Source of the DNA: Brevundimonas sp. | GTDB lineage: Bacteria > Pseudomonadota > Alphaproteobacteria > Caulobacterales > Caulobacteraceae | Length of the DNA stretch: 24,350 nucleotides | NCBI GenBank assembly: GCA_031119155.1 | Contig: JAVHYH010000011.1 | Location: 1-24,350, forward strand | Reading direction: 5' to 3' | Shown: one piece after another, positions 1 through 8,009 of the stretch | How positions within the stretch are numbered: position 1 is the first letter of the stretch | How the letters are laid out: every line of letters begins with the position of its first letter | Notes under the pieces: generated by a model | What the model was told of the DNA's origin: nothing | The model's database searches: none | The model's input: the letters and a program-made list of their open reading frames with translations, nothing else | Program-made: the position numbers and the translations under genes

Positions 1-858
1 GGCGGCCACGGCCTCGACGACGGCGTCGCCCGCCGCGCCTTCCGGCACGATCAGGCGGCGCGCGCAGGAGCAGCGCTGGCCGGTGGTGACGAAGGCGGAC
101 TGAACCACGATGCCCGCGACAGCCTCGGCGTCGGCGGCGTCCCAGACGACCAGCGGGTTGTTGCCGCCCAGCTCCAGCGCCAGGACGACGTGAGGATCGT
201 CGGCGAACTTGCGGCGGAAGTGGGCGCCCGCCGCGCCCGAGCCGGTGAACATCAGGGCGTCGATCGGCTGATCCAGCAGGGCCGCGCCCGTGTCGCGACC
301 GCCCTGAACCATGTTGAACACGCCCTTGGGCAGGTCGGCGGCGTCGAGGCATTCAGCCATCAGCTGGCCGGTCAGGGGCGTTTCCTCGGACGGCTTGAAC
401 ACGACCGTGTCGCCCGCCAGCAGGGCCGGGACGATGTGGCCGTTGGGCAGGTGGCCGGGGAAGTTGAACGGCCCGAGCACGGCCGCGACGCCGTGCGGGC
501 GGTGGCGCAGGGTCGCGGAGCCGAAGGCGGTGGCGGCGGTGCGTTCGCCGGTGCGCTCGTCATAGGCGCGGATCGAGATATCGACCTTGCCCTGCATGGC
601 GGTGAGCTCGGTCTGGGTCTCCCACAGGGCCTTGCCGGTTTCGCGGCTGATGGCCTCGGCGATCTGCGGGGCGCGCTCCTTCAGGACGGCCTGATAGCGT
701 TTCACCGCGTCGATGCGGTCCTGACGCGGGCGGTCGGCCCAGTCGGGGAAGGCGGCGCGGGCGCGGTCGGTCGCGGCCTGGACCTCGGCGGCGGAGGCGG
801 CGGGGCCGTCCCAGACGGTTTCGCCGGTGGCGGGATTGATGGACTGGAACTGGGTCAT
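1..858 (-). CDS. astD: N-succinylglutamate 5-semialdehyde dehydrogenase, AstD (C-terminus cut by window edge)
   Basis: NAD-dependent aldehyde dehydrogenase of the arginine succinyltransferase (AST) pathway. It oxidises succinylglutamate semialdehyde to succinylglutamate in the cytoplasm. The frame is open from an ATG at 858 to the window edge and gives the first 286 residues; the family is usually near 480-490 residues, so about 60% is visible. Aldehyde dehydrogenase hallmarks are present: the FNFPGHLPNG segment near residues 131-140, the FTGSGAAG nucleotide-binding turn near 204-211, the general-base Glu229 in LELGG, and the nucleophile Cys263 in TTGQRCSC, 34 residues after the Glu as expected. 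The start is 7 nt after the astA stop, so the two are co-transcribed. AstD is preferred over a generic ALDH because of the adjacent astA. Confidence 0.93.
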   Translation of the reverse strand, partial: MTQFQSINPATGETVWDGPAASAAEVQAATDRARAAFPDWADRPRQDRIDAVKRYQAVLKERAPQIAEAISRETGKALWETQTELTAMQGKVDISIRAYDERTGERTAATAFGSATLRHRPHGVAAVLGPFNFPGHLPNGHIVPALLAGDTVVFKPSEETPLTGQLMAECLDAADLPKGVFNMVQGGRDTGAALLDQPIDALMFTGSGAAGAHFRRKFADDPHVVLALELGGNNPLVVWDAADAEAVAGIVVQSAFVTTGQRCSCARRLIVPEGAAGDAVVEAVAA

Positions 859-865
859 GCGGGGC

Positions 866-1873
866 TCAGGTTTTCACGCGGACAGTGTCGCCGGCCTTCA
901 CCTTCAGGGCGTCGGCGGTTTCGCGGGTCAGGGTGGCGACATCGCCCTCGATATGGGCGCGCTGGCGGACGGCGCGGAAGGCGCTGACGCTGTTGGTCGA
1001 GATCAGGCCGGGCAGTTCGGCCTCGACCTCATCGGCGATGGCGACGGTCAGGGGGCGGGCGTCGCGGACGGTGCGGATGTTGTCGCGCTGGCAGGAGACG
1101 GTGGGACCGGCGTCGAAGATGTCGATCAGGCCGTTGGGGCGGAAGCCCTCGCTTTCCAGCAGGGCCATGGCGGGCACGCCCTGCGGGTGGACCTTGCCGA
1201 TCACCGCCCGGGCGGGCTCGGGCAGGAGCTCGACATAGATCGGATGGCGCGGGGCCAGGTCGAGGATGAACTGCTTGTCCGTGGCGCCGGTCAGGCGGTC
1301 GGCCTCGTCGAACTCCATCGGGAAGAACTTGTGCGCGACGTGGTCCCAGAAGGGGCAGGCGCCGTCGGGGGTGAAGACGCCGCGCAGCTCGGCCAGGACG
1401 TTCTCGTTGAACAGCTCGGGCTCGGCGCCGATCAGCATGTAGCGCGACTGGCTGAGCAGGCGACCCGCGCCGCCCTTGCGTCGGTCAGCCTTGAGGAAGA
1501 GGGAGCCGACCTCGGTCCAGCCGGTGCATTCGTTGACCAGCACCAGCGTCTTCTGTTCGAGCTTGATGCCGAGCGAGGGCGAGGACTGGGCGTTGTTGAC
1601 GACCCGGAAGCTGAAGAAGGGACGCTTCAGGCCGACGGAGGCCTTCACCGAGCCGATGCCGTCGACGTCGCCGGTTTCGCTCTCCTCGAGCATCAATGTG
1701 TACCAGCGCTCGTGCGGCTCCATCTTGCCGAGGAAGCTGTCGCGGCTGAGGTCGAGGCGTTCGGACAGCTGGTCCGGGTCTTCGGGCAGGCTGGTGAAGC
1801 CGGGGCCGGAGAGGATGGCGAGTTCGAGCAGGTGGTCGAGGTCGGCGGGGCCGGAAGGTCGGACGACGAGCAT
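866..1873 (-). CDS. astA: Arginine N-succinyltransferase, AstA
   Basis: Transfers succinate from succinyl-CoA to the alpha-amino group of L-arginine, the first step of ammonia-producing arginine catabolism (AST pathway). The product is 335 residues, a normal AstA length, and reads as AstA from end to end: the N-terminal VRPSGPADLDHL, the GIGSVKASVGLKRPFFSFRV region, GWTEVGSLFL, FWDHVAHKFFPMEFDEAD, and the C-terminal FDAGPTVSC. The frame stays open upstream to 1945, but that would overlap the previous gene. The ATG at 1873 starts exactly at the conserved MLVVRPSG, is preceded by GGAG, and lies 5 nt after the stop of the upstream hydrolase. Middle gene of an apparent operon of hydrolase, astA and astD. 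Confidence 0.95.
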   Translation of the reverse strand: MLVVRPSGPADLDHLLELAILSGPGFTSLPEDPDQLSERLDLSRDSFLGKMEPHERWYTLMLEESETGDVDGIGSVKASVGLKRPFFSFRVVNNAQSSPSLGIKLEQKTLVLVNECTGWTEVGSLFLKADRRKGGAGRLLSQSRYMLIGAEPELFNENVLAELRGVFTPDGACPFWDHVAHKFFPMEFDEADRLTGATDKQFILDLAPRHPIYVELLPEPARAVIGKVHPQGVPAMALLESEGFRPNGLIDIFDAGPTVSCQRDNIRTVRDARPLTVAIADEVEAELPGLISTNSVSAFRAVRQRAHIEGDVATLTRETADALKVKAGDTVRVKT

Positions 1874-1878
1874 GGGGG

Positions 1879-3129
1879 TTACATCGTCTCCAGACGCAGG
1901 GACTTCAATTTGAGGGCGTCGATTTCGCCCGAGGCGATCTTGCACAGGATGAGCGCGGACAGTTGCGCCCGTTCGACGAAGCTGGCGGGCCAGGCGAACT
2001 CCTGATCCGAATGGATGTCGCCGCCCAGGACGCCGAGGGTGTCGATATTGGGCAGGCCCGCGGCGTGCAGATTGTTGCCCTCGCAGACGCCGCCCGACGG
2101 CTTCCAGGCGATGGTCTGGCCGAGCAGGGCGCCGGTGTCGCGGACAGCCTCGAACAGGGCGGTCTGGCTGGCGTCCATCGGCTTGGGCGCGCGGGTCATG
2201 CCGCCGTGCAGATCCATCGTCAGGCCGGGGAAGGGGGGCTCGGCGGCGATCTGCTGAACCGTTTCCGAAATCCAGGCGGAGGACTGGGCGTCGGGGACGC
2301 GGACGTTGAAGCGGACCACAGCGTTGTCGGCGACGACGTTGAGCGGGCCGCCGCCGCTGATCTTCGCGACATTGACGGTGACGCCCTCGCGCTGGCCGTT
2401 CAGGGCGTGCAGGCGGGCGGCGATGATGGCGGCGCCGGCGACGGCGTTGGCGCCCTCATGGAAGGCGCGGCCCGCGTGGGCGGCCTTGCCGGTGACGATC
2501 AGATGGTAGTTGCCGCTGCCCTTGCGCTCGCCCGCGAGGGTGCCGTCCGCCAGTGCGGGCTCATAGGTCATGCCGACATGGCCGCGCGCGCCGAGCTCGG
2601 CCAGCAGGGGGGCGGAGGCGGGGGAGCCGATTTCCTCGTCGGGTGACAGCAGCACGGTCCAGCCGACCCGTTCGCGGTCCGGATGGGTCTCGAACGCTTC
2701 CAGCGCGGCCAGCAGGACGGAGATGCCGCCCTTCATGTCGGCGATGCCGGGACCGTTCAGGGCGCCGTCGGCGCGGGTGACGACGGTCTGGAAGCCCGAG
2801 GTCTCGGGAAAGACGGTGTCGTAGTGGCCGGTCAGCACGACCTGAAGCGGCGCGTCGGGGCGGCAGGTGATCTTCAGCGCGTCGGCATGGGCCTCCTCGC
2901 GCACCGCGCCGTCGTCGGCCACGGTGGTGGAGCCCCGGGTGGGGATGCGCTCGACCGTCGCGGGCAGTCCGCGCGCCTCGGTCTCGAGCAGGGCGAGGAC
3001 GGTGTTCAATCCATCAGCGTGACGGCTGCCGGAGTTGACGTTCGCCCACGCCACCGCGCGTCCGATGATGGCGGCTTCGCGGGCCGCGACGTGATCGAGC
3101 ACGGACTGGTCAGAAGGCAGAATCCGCAT
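1879..3129 (-). CDS. M20-family metallohydrolase in the ast operon
   Basis: Predicted zinc-dependent amidohydrolase of peptidase family M20 (carboxypeptidase G2 / acetylornithine deacetylase-like), 416 residues, probably cytoplasmic. Metal-site motifs are in the canonical order: GHYDTVFP (His102, Asp104), GIADMKGG (Asp131), the catalytic and ligand pair SPDEEIG (Glu165, Glu166), and a C-terminal His in GGDIHSDQEF. The lid domain lies roughly between residues 185 and 300. It is the first visible gene of the astA-astD transcription unit, 5 nt upstream of astA, which suggests it acts on an arginine- or succinyl-amino-acid-related amide. It might substitute for or supplement AstE, which is an unrelated M14-type enzyme; that is inference. 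A TTG at 3147 would add six residues; the ATG at 3129 is preferred. Substrate not determinable from sequence. Confidence 0.85.
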   Translation of the reverse strand: MRILPSDQSVLDHVAAREAAIIGRAVAWANVNSGSRHADGLNTVLALLETEARGLPATVERIPTRGSTTVADDGAVREEAHADALKITCRPDAPLQVVLTGHYDTVFPETSGFQTVVTRADGALNGPGIADMKGGISVLLAALEAFETHPDRERVGWTVLLSPDEEIGSPASAPLLAELGARGHVGMTYEPALADGTLAGERKGSGNYHLIVTGKAAHAGRAFHEGANAVAGAAIIAARLHALNGQREGVTVNVAKISGGGPLNVVADNAVVRFNVRVPDAQSSAWISETVQQIAAEPPFPGLTMDLHGGMTRAPKPMDASQTALFEAVRDTGALLGQTIAWKPSGGVCEGNNLHAAGLPNIDTLGVLGGDIHSDQEFAWPASFVERAQLSALILCKIASGEIDALKLKSLRLETM

Positions 3130-3232
3130 CGGGCGGACCCTAAACAAGCGCGCGGCAAAGGTGAAGCGAGGCCGGGTTACGACTCGTCACGGGATCGGGT
3201 TAGGGTTCGCTTCCCTCTAAAGGAGAAAGCAA

Positions 3233-3769
3233 ATGACTGACTGGGCAAAGGCCGCGAACCCGACCGCGGTGATTACGACCGAGGCGGACGCCGTCGCCGC
3301 CGCACGCGCGAGCGCGATCGCCATCTTCCTGGGCGCGGCGTGGGGCCTGATCGGCGTCATCTACATGCTGACCGCCGGGCAGGCGGCGATGGATGCGGCG
3401 GTCGCGCAGGCGTCGGCCGGAACGCCGGAAATGGCGGGGGCCATCGGCCAGTTCGCCCTGTGGACCGGTGTCGGCCTGTGCGTGATCCAGCTGGTGATCG
3501 GCCTGTTCCAGTGGGCCAAGCCGAACATCGTGATCCCGATCATCTTCGTGATCCTGGTCGGCTTCGGCCTGATCATGGGCGTGTTCGGACTGCTCGCCGC
3601 CAGCGCCATGCCGGAAGTGGCGGAAGCCAACGCCGCCACCCCGGCCTGGCAGACCTGGATCGGCATGGTGCTGCTGATCGTGCAACTGGTTCTGCACATT
3701 GCGGGCATCCGCGGCGCGTCCAAGCTGGACAAGCTCCGCAACGCCGAAGCCAACACCTGGGACGAATAA
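3233..3769 (+). CDS. Four-helix integral membrane protein of unknown function
   Basis: A 178-residue protein that I cannot assign to a named family. After a soluble N-terminus of about 28 residues it has four clear hydrophobic helices, near residues 28-50, 73-92, 97-122 and 138-160. A short polar C-terminus (KLDKLRNAEANTWDE) follows. The second loop is rich in Ala, Glu and Thr. The start is well supported: ATG preceded by AAAGGAG at a good distance. It is transcribed divergently from the ast operon and converges on tamB, with only 4 nt between the two stop codons. Nothing ties it functionally to either neighbour. Inner-membrane location is inferred from hydrophobicity. Confidence 0.85.
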   Translation: MTDWAKAANPTAVITTEADAVAAARASAIAIFLGAAWGLIGVIYMLTAGQAAMDAAVAQASAGTPEMAGAIGQFALWTGVGLCVIQLVIGLFQWAKPNIVIPIIFVILVGFGLIMGVFGLLAASAMPEVAEANAATPAWQTWIGMVLLIVQLVLHIAGIRGASKLDKLRNAEANTWDE

Positions 3770-3773
3770 GGGC

Positions 3774-6700
3774 CTAACGGTTCGGGCGGCGATCCTGCGG
3801 GGCGCCGCCCGGCTGCCGGCTTTGTCGGCGCCAGCGGATGGACAGGCTGGCCTCGCCCTGGCCGCCGAATTTCGAACTGACCGTCAGATTGCGGCGCACC
3901 TGCCACTCGACGTTCACCCCGGCGCCGCCCTCGCCGCCGCCGATGACTTCCAGATAGACATTGTCGGTGATGTAGCGGCCGCCCGCCACGGTCAGGCTGG
4001 ACGCCTCGCCGCCGAAGGACAGGCGGTCCAGACCCGCCAGCTCGCGCAGGTTCCCGATCACATCGAAGCCGCCGCCGCCCGCCAGCGCGGCCACGCCCGC
4101 CGCCAGCTGGGCCGCCTCGAAGGCGGACAGCTGCGAGGCCGAGCGGCCGAACAGCACCTGCGACAGGATTTCGTCCTGCGGCAGGGCGGGGGTGGAGGTC
4201 AGGGCGATCTCGGGCCGCGCCGCCGTGCCGGTGACGCGGATGGTGGCCGTCAGGGCCGGATCCTCGCGCGTCGCCGACAGGTTCAGACGAATCTGCTCCG
4301 GCCGGGTCGACAGGGTGACCGTGCCGGTCTGGTCGAAGATGAAGCGCTTGCCAGCGAAGTCGTAGTCGCCGCGCACCACCCGTGCCGTGCCGGTCAGGTT
4401 GGGCTGGGAGATGGTGCCGGTGACACGGGCGTTGACGCCCATCTCGACGTTCAGGCCGCGACCGACCACACGCACGTCGCCGCCGGGCGAGCGGATGGCG
4501 ATGTCCATGCCGATCTGCGGGCCGCGGGTGCGGGTCTGCTGTTCTTCGGGCACGTCGCCGCCGGGGCGGTTGATCTCGACCACATCCATGCGGACGATGC
4601 CGTTGGAGCCGGGCGGATTGGCCTCGATGCGGGCCTCGTCGATGTCCATCTGGCCGGTCAGGCGGATGTTGCCGTCCTCGGCCCGGATGACGGTGATCGG
4701 ACCGGAGGCGCGGGCCTCGGCGATGTCGTTGTCGATGATGCGGAAGCGGCGCAGCAGCAGCTGGAAGCTGGAGCCGGAGCCCTGACGCAGGCCGATCCGG
4801 CCCTGTCCGCTGACCTGGCCGCCCGCGCCGTCGTTGGCGCTGAAGGTCTCGATCAGGGCGGTGGTGTCGTCAAAGCGGCTGTTCAGGGTCATCCCCGCCA
4901 GACGCAGGCCGGTGGCGTTGTCGCGGAAGGATCCCTGCGCGAGGTCCAGACGGCCGTTGATGCGCGGCTCGGCCAAGGTGCCGGCGAGGGTGGCGTTGGC
5001 GTTCATCTGGCCGGCCAGCGACCGGTCGCCGCCGAGGAACAGGTCCCAGATCGGCTGGATCTGGCCGCGGATGTTCACCGTGCCCTGCATCGGGCGGGTG
5101 CGGGCGATGGCCAGCCGCAGCGGCGCGGCGGAGGCCTCGACCGGTAGGGCCAGGTCGGCGCTGGCCTGAACGGCGTCCGCATCGGTGGCGCGGGCCTGAA
5201 GGCGCAGGGTGTTGTCCACCAGGGTGGCGTTCAGCGTGCCGTCGACCTCCATGCCGCGCGGGGCGTCGATGCTGCGGAGGTCCTCCAGACTGACGTTGGC
5301 CGAGCCGGACAGGTCGTCGCCCGAGCCGCGCAGGGACAGGTTGCCGGTCACGCGGCCGCGCAGATCGGGGGACAGGGAGCCCAGCTCGACGCTGGTCAGA
5401 TTGGCCTCGATGACGGCGGCGCGGGAATCCTGGCGCAGGTCGCCGGTCAGAACGCCGCCGCCGACCGCCAGATCGACGCGGACCACGCGCCCGTCGCCGG
5501 ACAGGGCCACGACGGCGGGGGAGCGGGTGGTGAAGTCGATCTCGCGCACCGAGCCGCCGCCTTGCAGCGTCACGCTCTGCGACGGGCCTTCGCGCGAATA
5601 GACGCCGGAGCCGTCGAACGAGAGCGGGGTCGGGCCGCCGACGTCGGCCTTGAGGGTGAAGGGCAGGCGCTCCAGCGTGCCGCGACCGTCCAGATCGAGG
5701 GTGCGGATGACATAGGGCGAGCCGGCGAAGCGGACATTGCGGCCCGAGACGTCCAGCACGGCGGTCTCGGCGCCGGCGCCCTCGGTCAGACGCACCCGGC
5801 CATTGGCTTCCCCGGAGGCGAGGAAGGCGCCCGGGCGGGCGGTGAAGGTCAGGTCGGCGCTGGAGGGGATGCTGTTGGACAGGGCGATGTCGCCCCGCGC
5901 GGTCACGCCGCCGGCGTCCAGATCCACGTTGCTGAGGCGGATGCGCGGTCCGCCGAGATAGAAGTTCCCGCTGGCCCGCGCCGGGCCGTAGTTCGAGCCG
6001 GCGGTGACGGCGATGCTGCCGTCCGAGGCGTCCTCGCCCTTGCGGAAGCTGAGGGTCAGGTTGGCGTCGGTCAGCTTCAGCGCCCCGGCGTTGACGCTGG
6101 CGAAGGCGGCGCGCAGGTCGGCGCGGGGCTTGGCCAGGGTGCCGGTCAGGGCGCCGTCTCCGGTCATGGCCCCGTCGATCTCCACCGGACCGACGCCGAA
6201 GGGGCCGCGGGCGTTCCAGTCCAGGGCCAGCCGCAGGCCGCCGTTGCCCTCGATCAGGCCCCGGGCGTTGGCCGCGCCCTGGGCGCCGTTCAGGGCCGCG
6301 CGCTCGACCTCGATCCGGCCGTTGTTGAGGGCGCCGGTCAGCTGCAGCCGGGGCGTGGCGCCCAGCAGGCGATCCAGCTCGCCCTGACCGGTGGCCAGAC
6401 CGCGACCGCGACCGTCGAAGGTCAGGCGCCAGGGCGCGCCGGTGCGGGCCGTGGAGGCGGAGAGGGGGCCGCCGAAGGCGCCGCGCGCGCCGCTGTGGAT
6501 CTTCGAGGCGTCGGTGATGCGGACGTCGCCCCGGAAGCCGAGGCCGCCCAGCAGGTTGCGACCGCCCGAGCCGGTGACCTTCAGGGCCTGACCGGTCAGG
6601 TCGATCTTCTGCAGCAGCAGGGCGCCGTCCGGCTGGCGGGCGGCGTCGAAGATGATGCGGGGGCGCTGGCCCAGCAGGCCGCCGATGATGCCGGCGGTGG

Positions 6701-8009
6701 AGCCGCCGTCCGCCTGGATGTCGCCGTCCAGGTCCATCCGTCCGTTGCGGACCTGGACGTTCAGGTCGCCGTGAACGCGGCGGGCCTGATAGCTGGAGAC
6801 CTCGACGGCCAGCAGGTCGGCGGCGCCGTTCAGGGTCCAGCTGGAGGCGTCGCCCTTGAACGTGCCGGTGTAGGAGGCCGGTCCCGCCGAGGGGGCGCCG
6901 GTCAACCGGTTCAGCGACGGGGTGGCGATCTCCAGCCGGATGCCGTCGCGGCTGCGGCGGTCCTTGAGGCTGATCTGGCCGCTGGCGCTGGAGTTGAGGT
7001 TTTCGGCGATGAGCGCCCAGCCGACCCCCTGCTGGCCGTCGCCGTCGGTGTCGGGCGTGGTGGCGAAGCCGAAGCGGGCGGTGCGGCCGATCCGCTCGGC
7101 GAACGGGGCCAGCAGGTCCGAGCCGGAGAAGTCGAAATAGCCGCTGATGCGGGTGTTGTCCTTGCCGTACTCGCCCTTGATGGTCAGGGGCGTGAAGGTG
7201 CCGGTGCGGACCACGGCGTCGATGATCTCGCCGTTGACGAGGGCGCGGGCCATGAAGGGCTGGTCAGGCGAATAGCCCAGCGCACCGGCGATGGGGCCGC
7301 CCTGGGCCTCGACGGCGCTGAGGTCCAGCCGGGTCTCGGGCAGCTTGCCGCCAAAGACGGCGTTGAGGCGCAGGTGGTCGCCCGGTCGGCTGAGGCTGAG
7401 GGCGTTGATGACCGCCTGCTTGGCGCCCTTGCGGGGGATATTGGCCTCGCCGGATAGGTTCCAGCGGCCGTATTCCTTGGAGAAGCCTTCCAGCAGTTCG
7501 ACGTTGGCGGCGAAGCGGTCGATGTCGATGGTCAGCGGCTGGGGGCCGGACGGGCCGGTGGGCGGCTCGACCTCGGGACGACGGATCAGCCGGATGACGT
7601 CCGCCTCGATGGTGTCGGCGTGGAAGCGGCGGGTGACCAGTGGCAGCCAGCTCCAGTCGACCCGCACCTTGTGCGCCTCCAGCCAGACGCCCTTGGCGTC
7701 GGTGACGGTGACGCGGTCGATGGTGAAGTCGTCGAACAGGTCGCCCTTGACCCCCTCGACATTGATCCGGCCGTAGCGCCCGATCTTCTTGCCGGTGACG
7801 AAGCTGGTGACCAGATCGCGGCCCGCGTCGCTGACCAGATACATCCGGCCGCCGACCAGCAGGACGACCAGCAGGGCCGCCAGGATGGCCAGGCCCATGC
7901 CGCCGAAGAAGGCGAGGGCCTGCAGACGCGTGCGCTTGCGCTTCGCCTTCCTGGCGGGCGTATCAGCCGGCCCGGCGTCCGGCGTTTCCGGGGGCGGGGC
8001 GTCGGTCAA
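3774..8009 (-). CDS. tamB: Translocation and assembly module inner-membrane component, TamB
   Basis: Giant periplasm-spanning protein (1411 residues) of the TamB / DUF490 family. Known relatives are anchored in the inner membrane, interact with TamA, and are implicated in outer-membrane protein assembly and anterograde phospholipid transport. A basic cytoplasmic N-terminus (KAKRKRTR, about residues 22-29) is followed by one membrane helix near 33-52. A very long beta-rich stretch with short repeating strands follows, then the conserved C-terminal domain (about 1050-1380) with the LPQDEILSQVLFGRS segment typical of the family. It overlaps tamA by 4 nt (TTGA: start TTG 8009-8007, tamA stop TGA 8008-8006). 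No in-frame ATG lies before the membrane helix, so TTG with the upstream GGACAGG is the likely start. Translational coupling to tamA is inferred. Confidence 0.93.
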   Translation of the reverse strand: MTDAPPPETPDAGPADTPARKAKRKRTRLQALAFFGGMGLAILAALLVVLLVGGRMYLVSDAGRDLVTSFVTGKKIGRYGRINVEGVKGDLFDDFTIDRVTVTDAKGVWLEAHKVRVDWSWLPLVTRRFHADTIEADVIRLIRRPEVEPPTGPSGPQPLTIDIDRFAANVELLEGFSKEYGRWNLSGEANIPRKGAKQAVINALSLSRPGDHLRLNAVFGGKLPETRLDLSAVEAQGGPIAGALGYSPDQPFMARALVNGEIIDAVVRTGTFTPLTIKGEYGKDNTRISGYFDFSGSDLLAPFAERIGRTARFGFATTPDTDGDGQQGVGWALIAENLNSSASGQISLKDRRSRDGIRLEIATPSLNRLTGAPSAGPASYTGTFKGDASSWTLNGAADLLAVEVSSYQARRVHGDLNVQVRNGRMDLDGDIQADGGSTAGIIGGLLGQRPRIIFDAARQPDGALLLQKIDLTGQALKVTGSGGRNLLGGLGFRGDVRITDASKIHSGARGAFGGPLSASTARTGAPWRLTFDGRGRGLATGQGELDRLLGATPRLQLTGALNNGRIEVERAALNGAQGAANARGLIEGNGGLRLALDWNARGPFGVGPVEIDGAMTGDGALTGTLAKPRADLRAAFASVNAGALKLTDANLTLSFRKGEDASDGSIAVTAGSNYGPARASGNFYLGGPRIRLSNVDLDAGGVTARGDIALSNSIPSSADLTFTARPGAFLASGEANGRVRLTEGAGAETAVLDVSGRNVRFAGSPYVIRTLDLDGRGTLERLPFTLKADVGGPTPLSFDGSGVYSREGPSQSVTLQGGGSVREIDFTTRSPAVVALSGDGRVVRVDLAVGGGVLTGDLRQDSRAAVIEANLTSVELGSLSPDLRGRVTGNLSLRGSGDDLSGSANVSLEDLRSIDAPRGMEVDGTLNATLVDNTLRLQARATDADAVQASADLALPVEASAAPLRLAIARTRPMQGTVNIRGQIQPIWDLFLGGDRSLAGQMNANATLAGTLAEPRINGRLDLAQGSFRDNATGLRLAGMTLNSRFDDTTALIETFSANDGAGGQVSGQGRIGLRQGSGSSFQLLLRRFRIIDNDIAEARASGPITVIRAEDGNIRLTGQMDIDEARIEANPPGSNGIVRMDVVEINRPGGDVPEEQQTRTRGPQIGMDIAIRSPGGDVRVVGRGLNVEMGVNARVTGTISQPNLTGTARVVRGDYDFAGKRFIFDQTGTVTLSTRPEQIRLNLSATREDPALTATIRVTGTAARPEIALTSTPALPQDEILSQVLFGRSASQLSAFEAAQLAAGVAALAGGGGFDVIGNLRELAGLDRLSFGGEASSLTVAGGRYITDNVYLEVIGGGEGGAGVNVEWQVRRNLTVSSKFGGQGEASLSIRWRRQSRQPGGAPQDRRPNR

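Noticed and set aside
5562..7457. A 631-codon frame antisense to tamB, and similar long frames at 827-2005 and 3699-5147
   Set aside because: Same artefact of high GC: low-complexity Gly/Ala/Val/Gln composition, no RBS, no domain, and the opposite strand carries well-supported genes.
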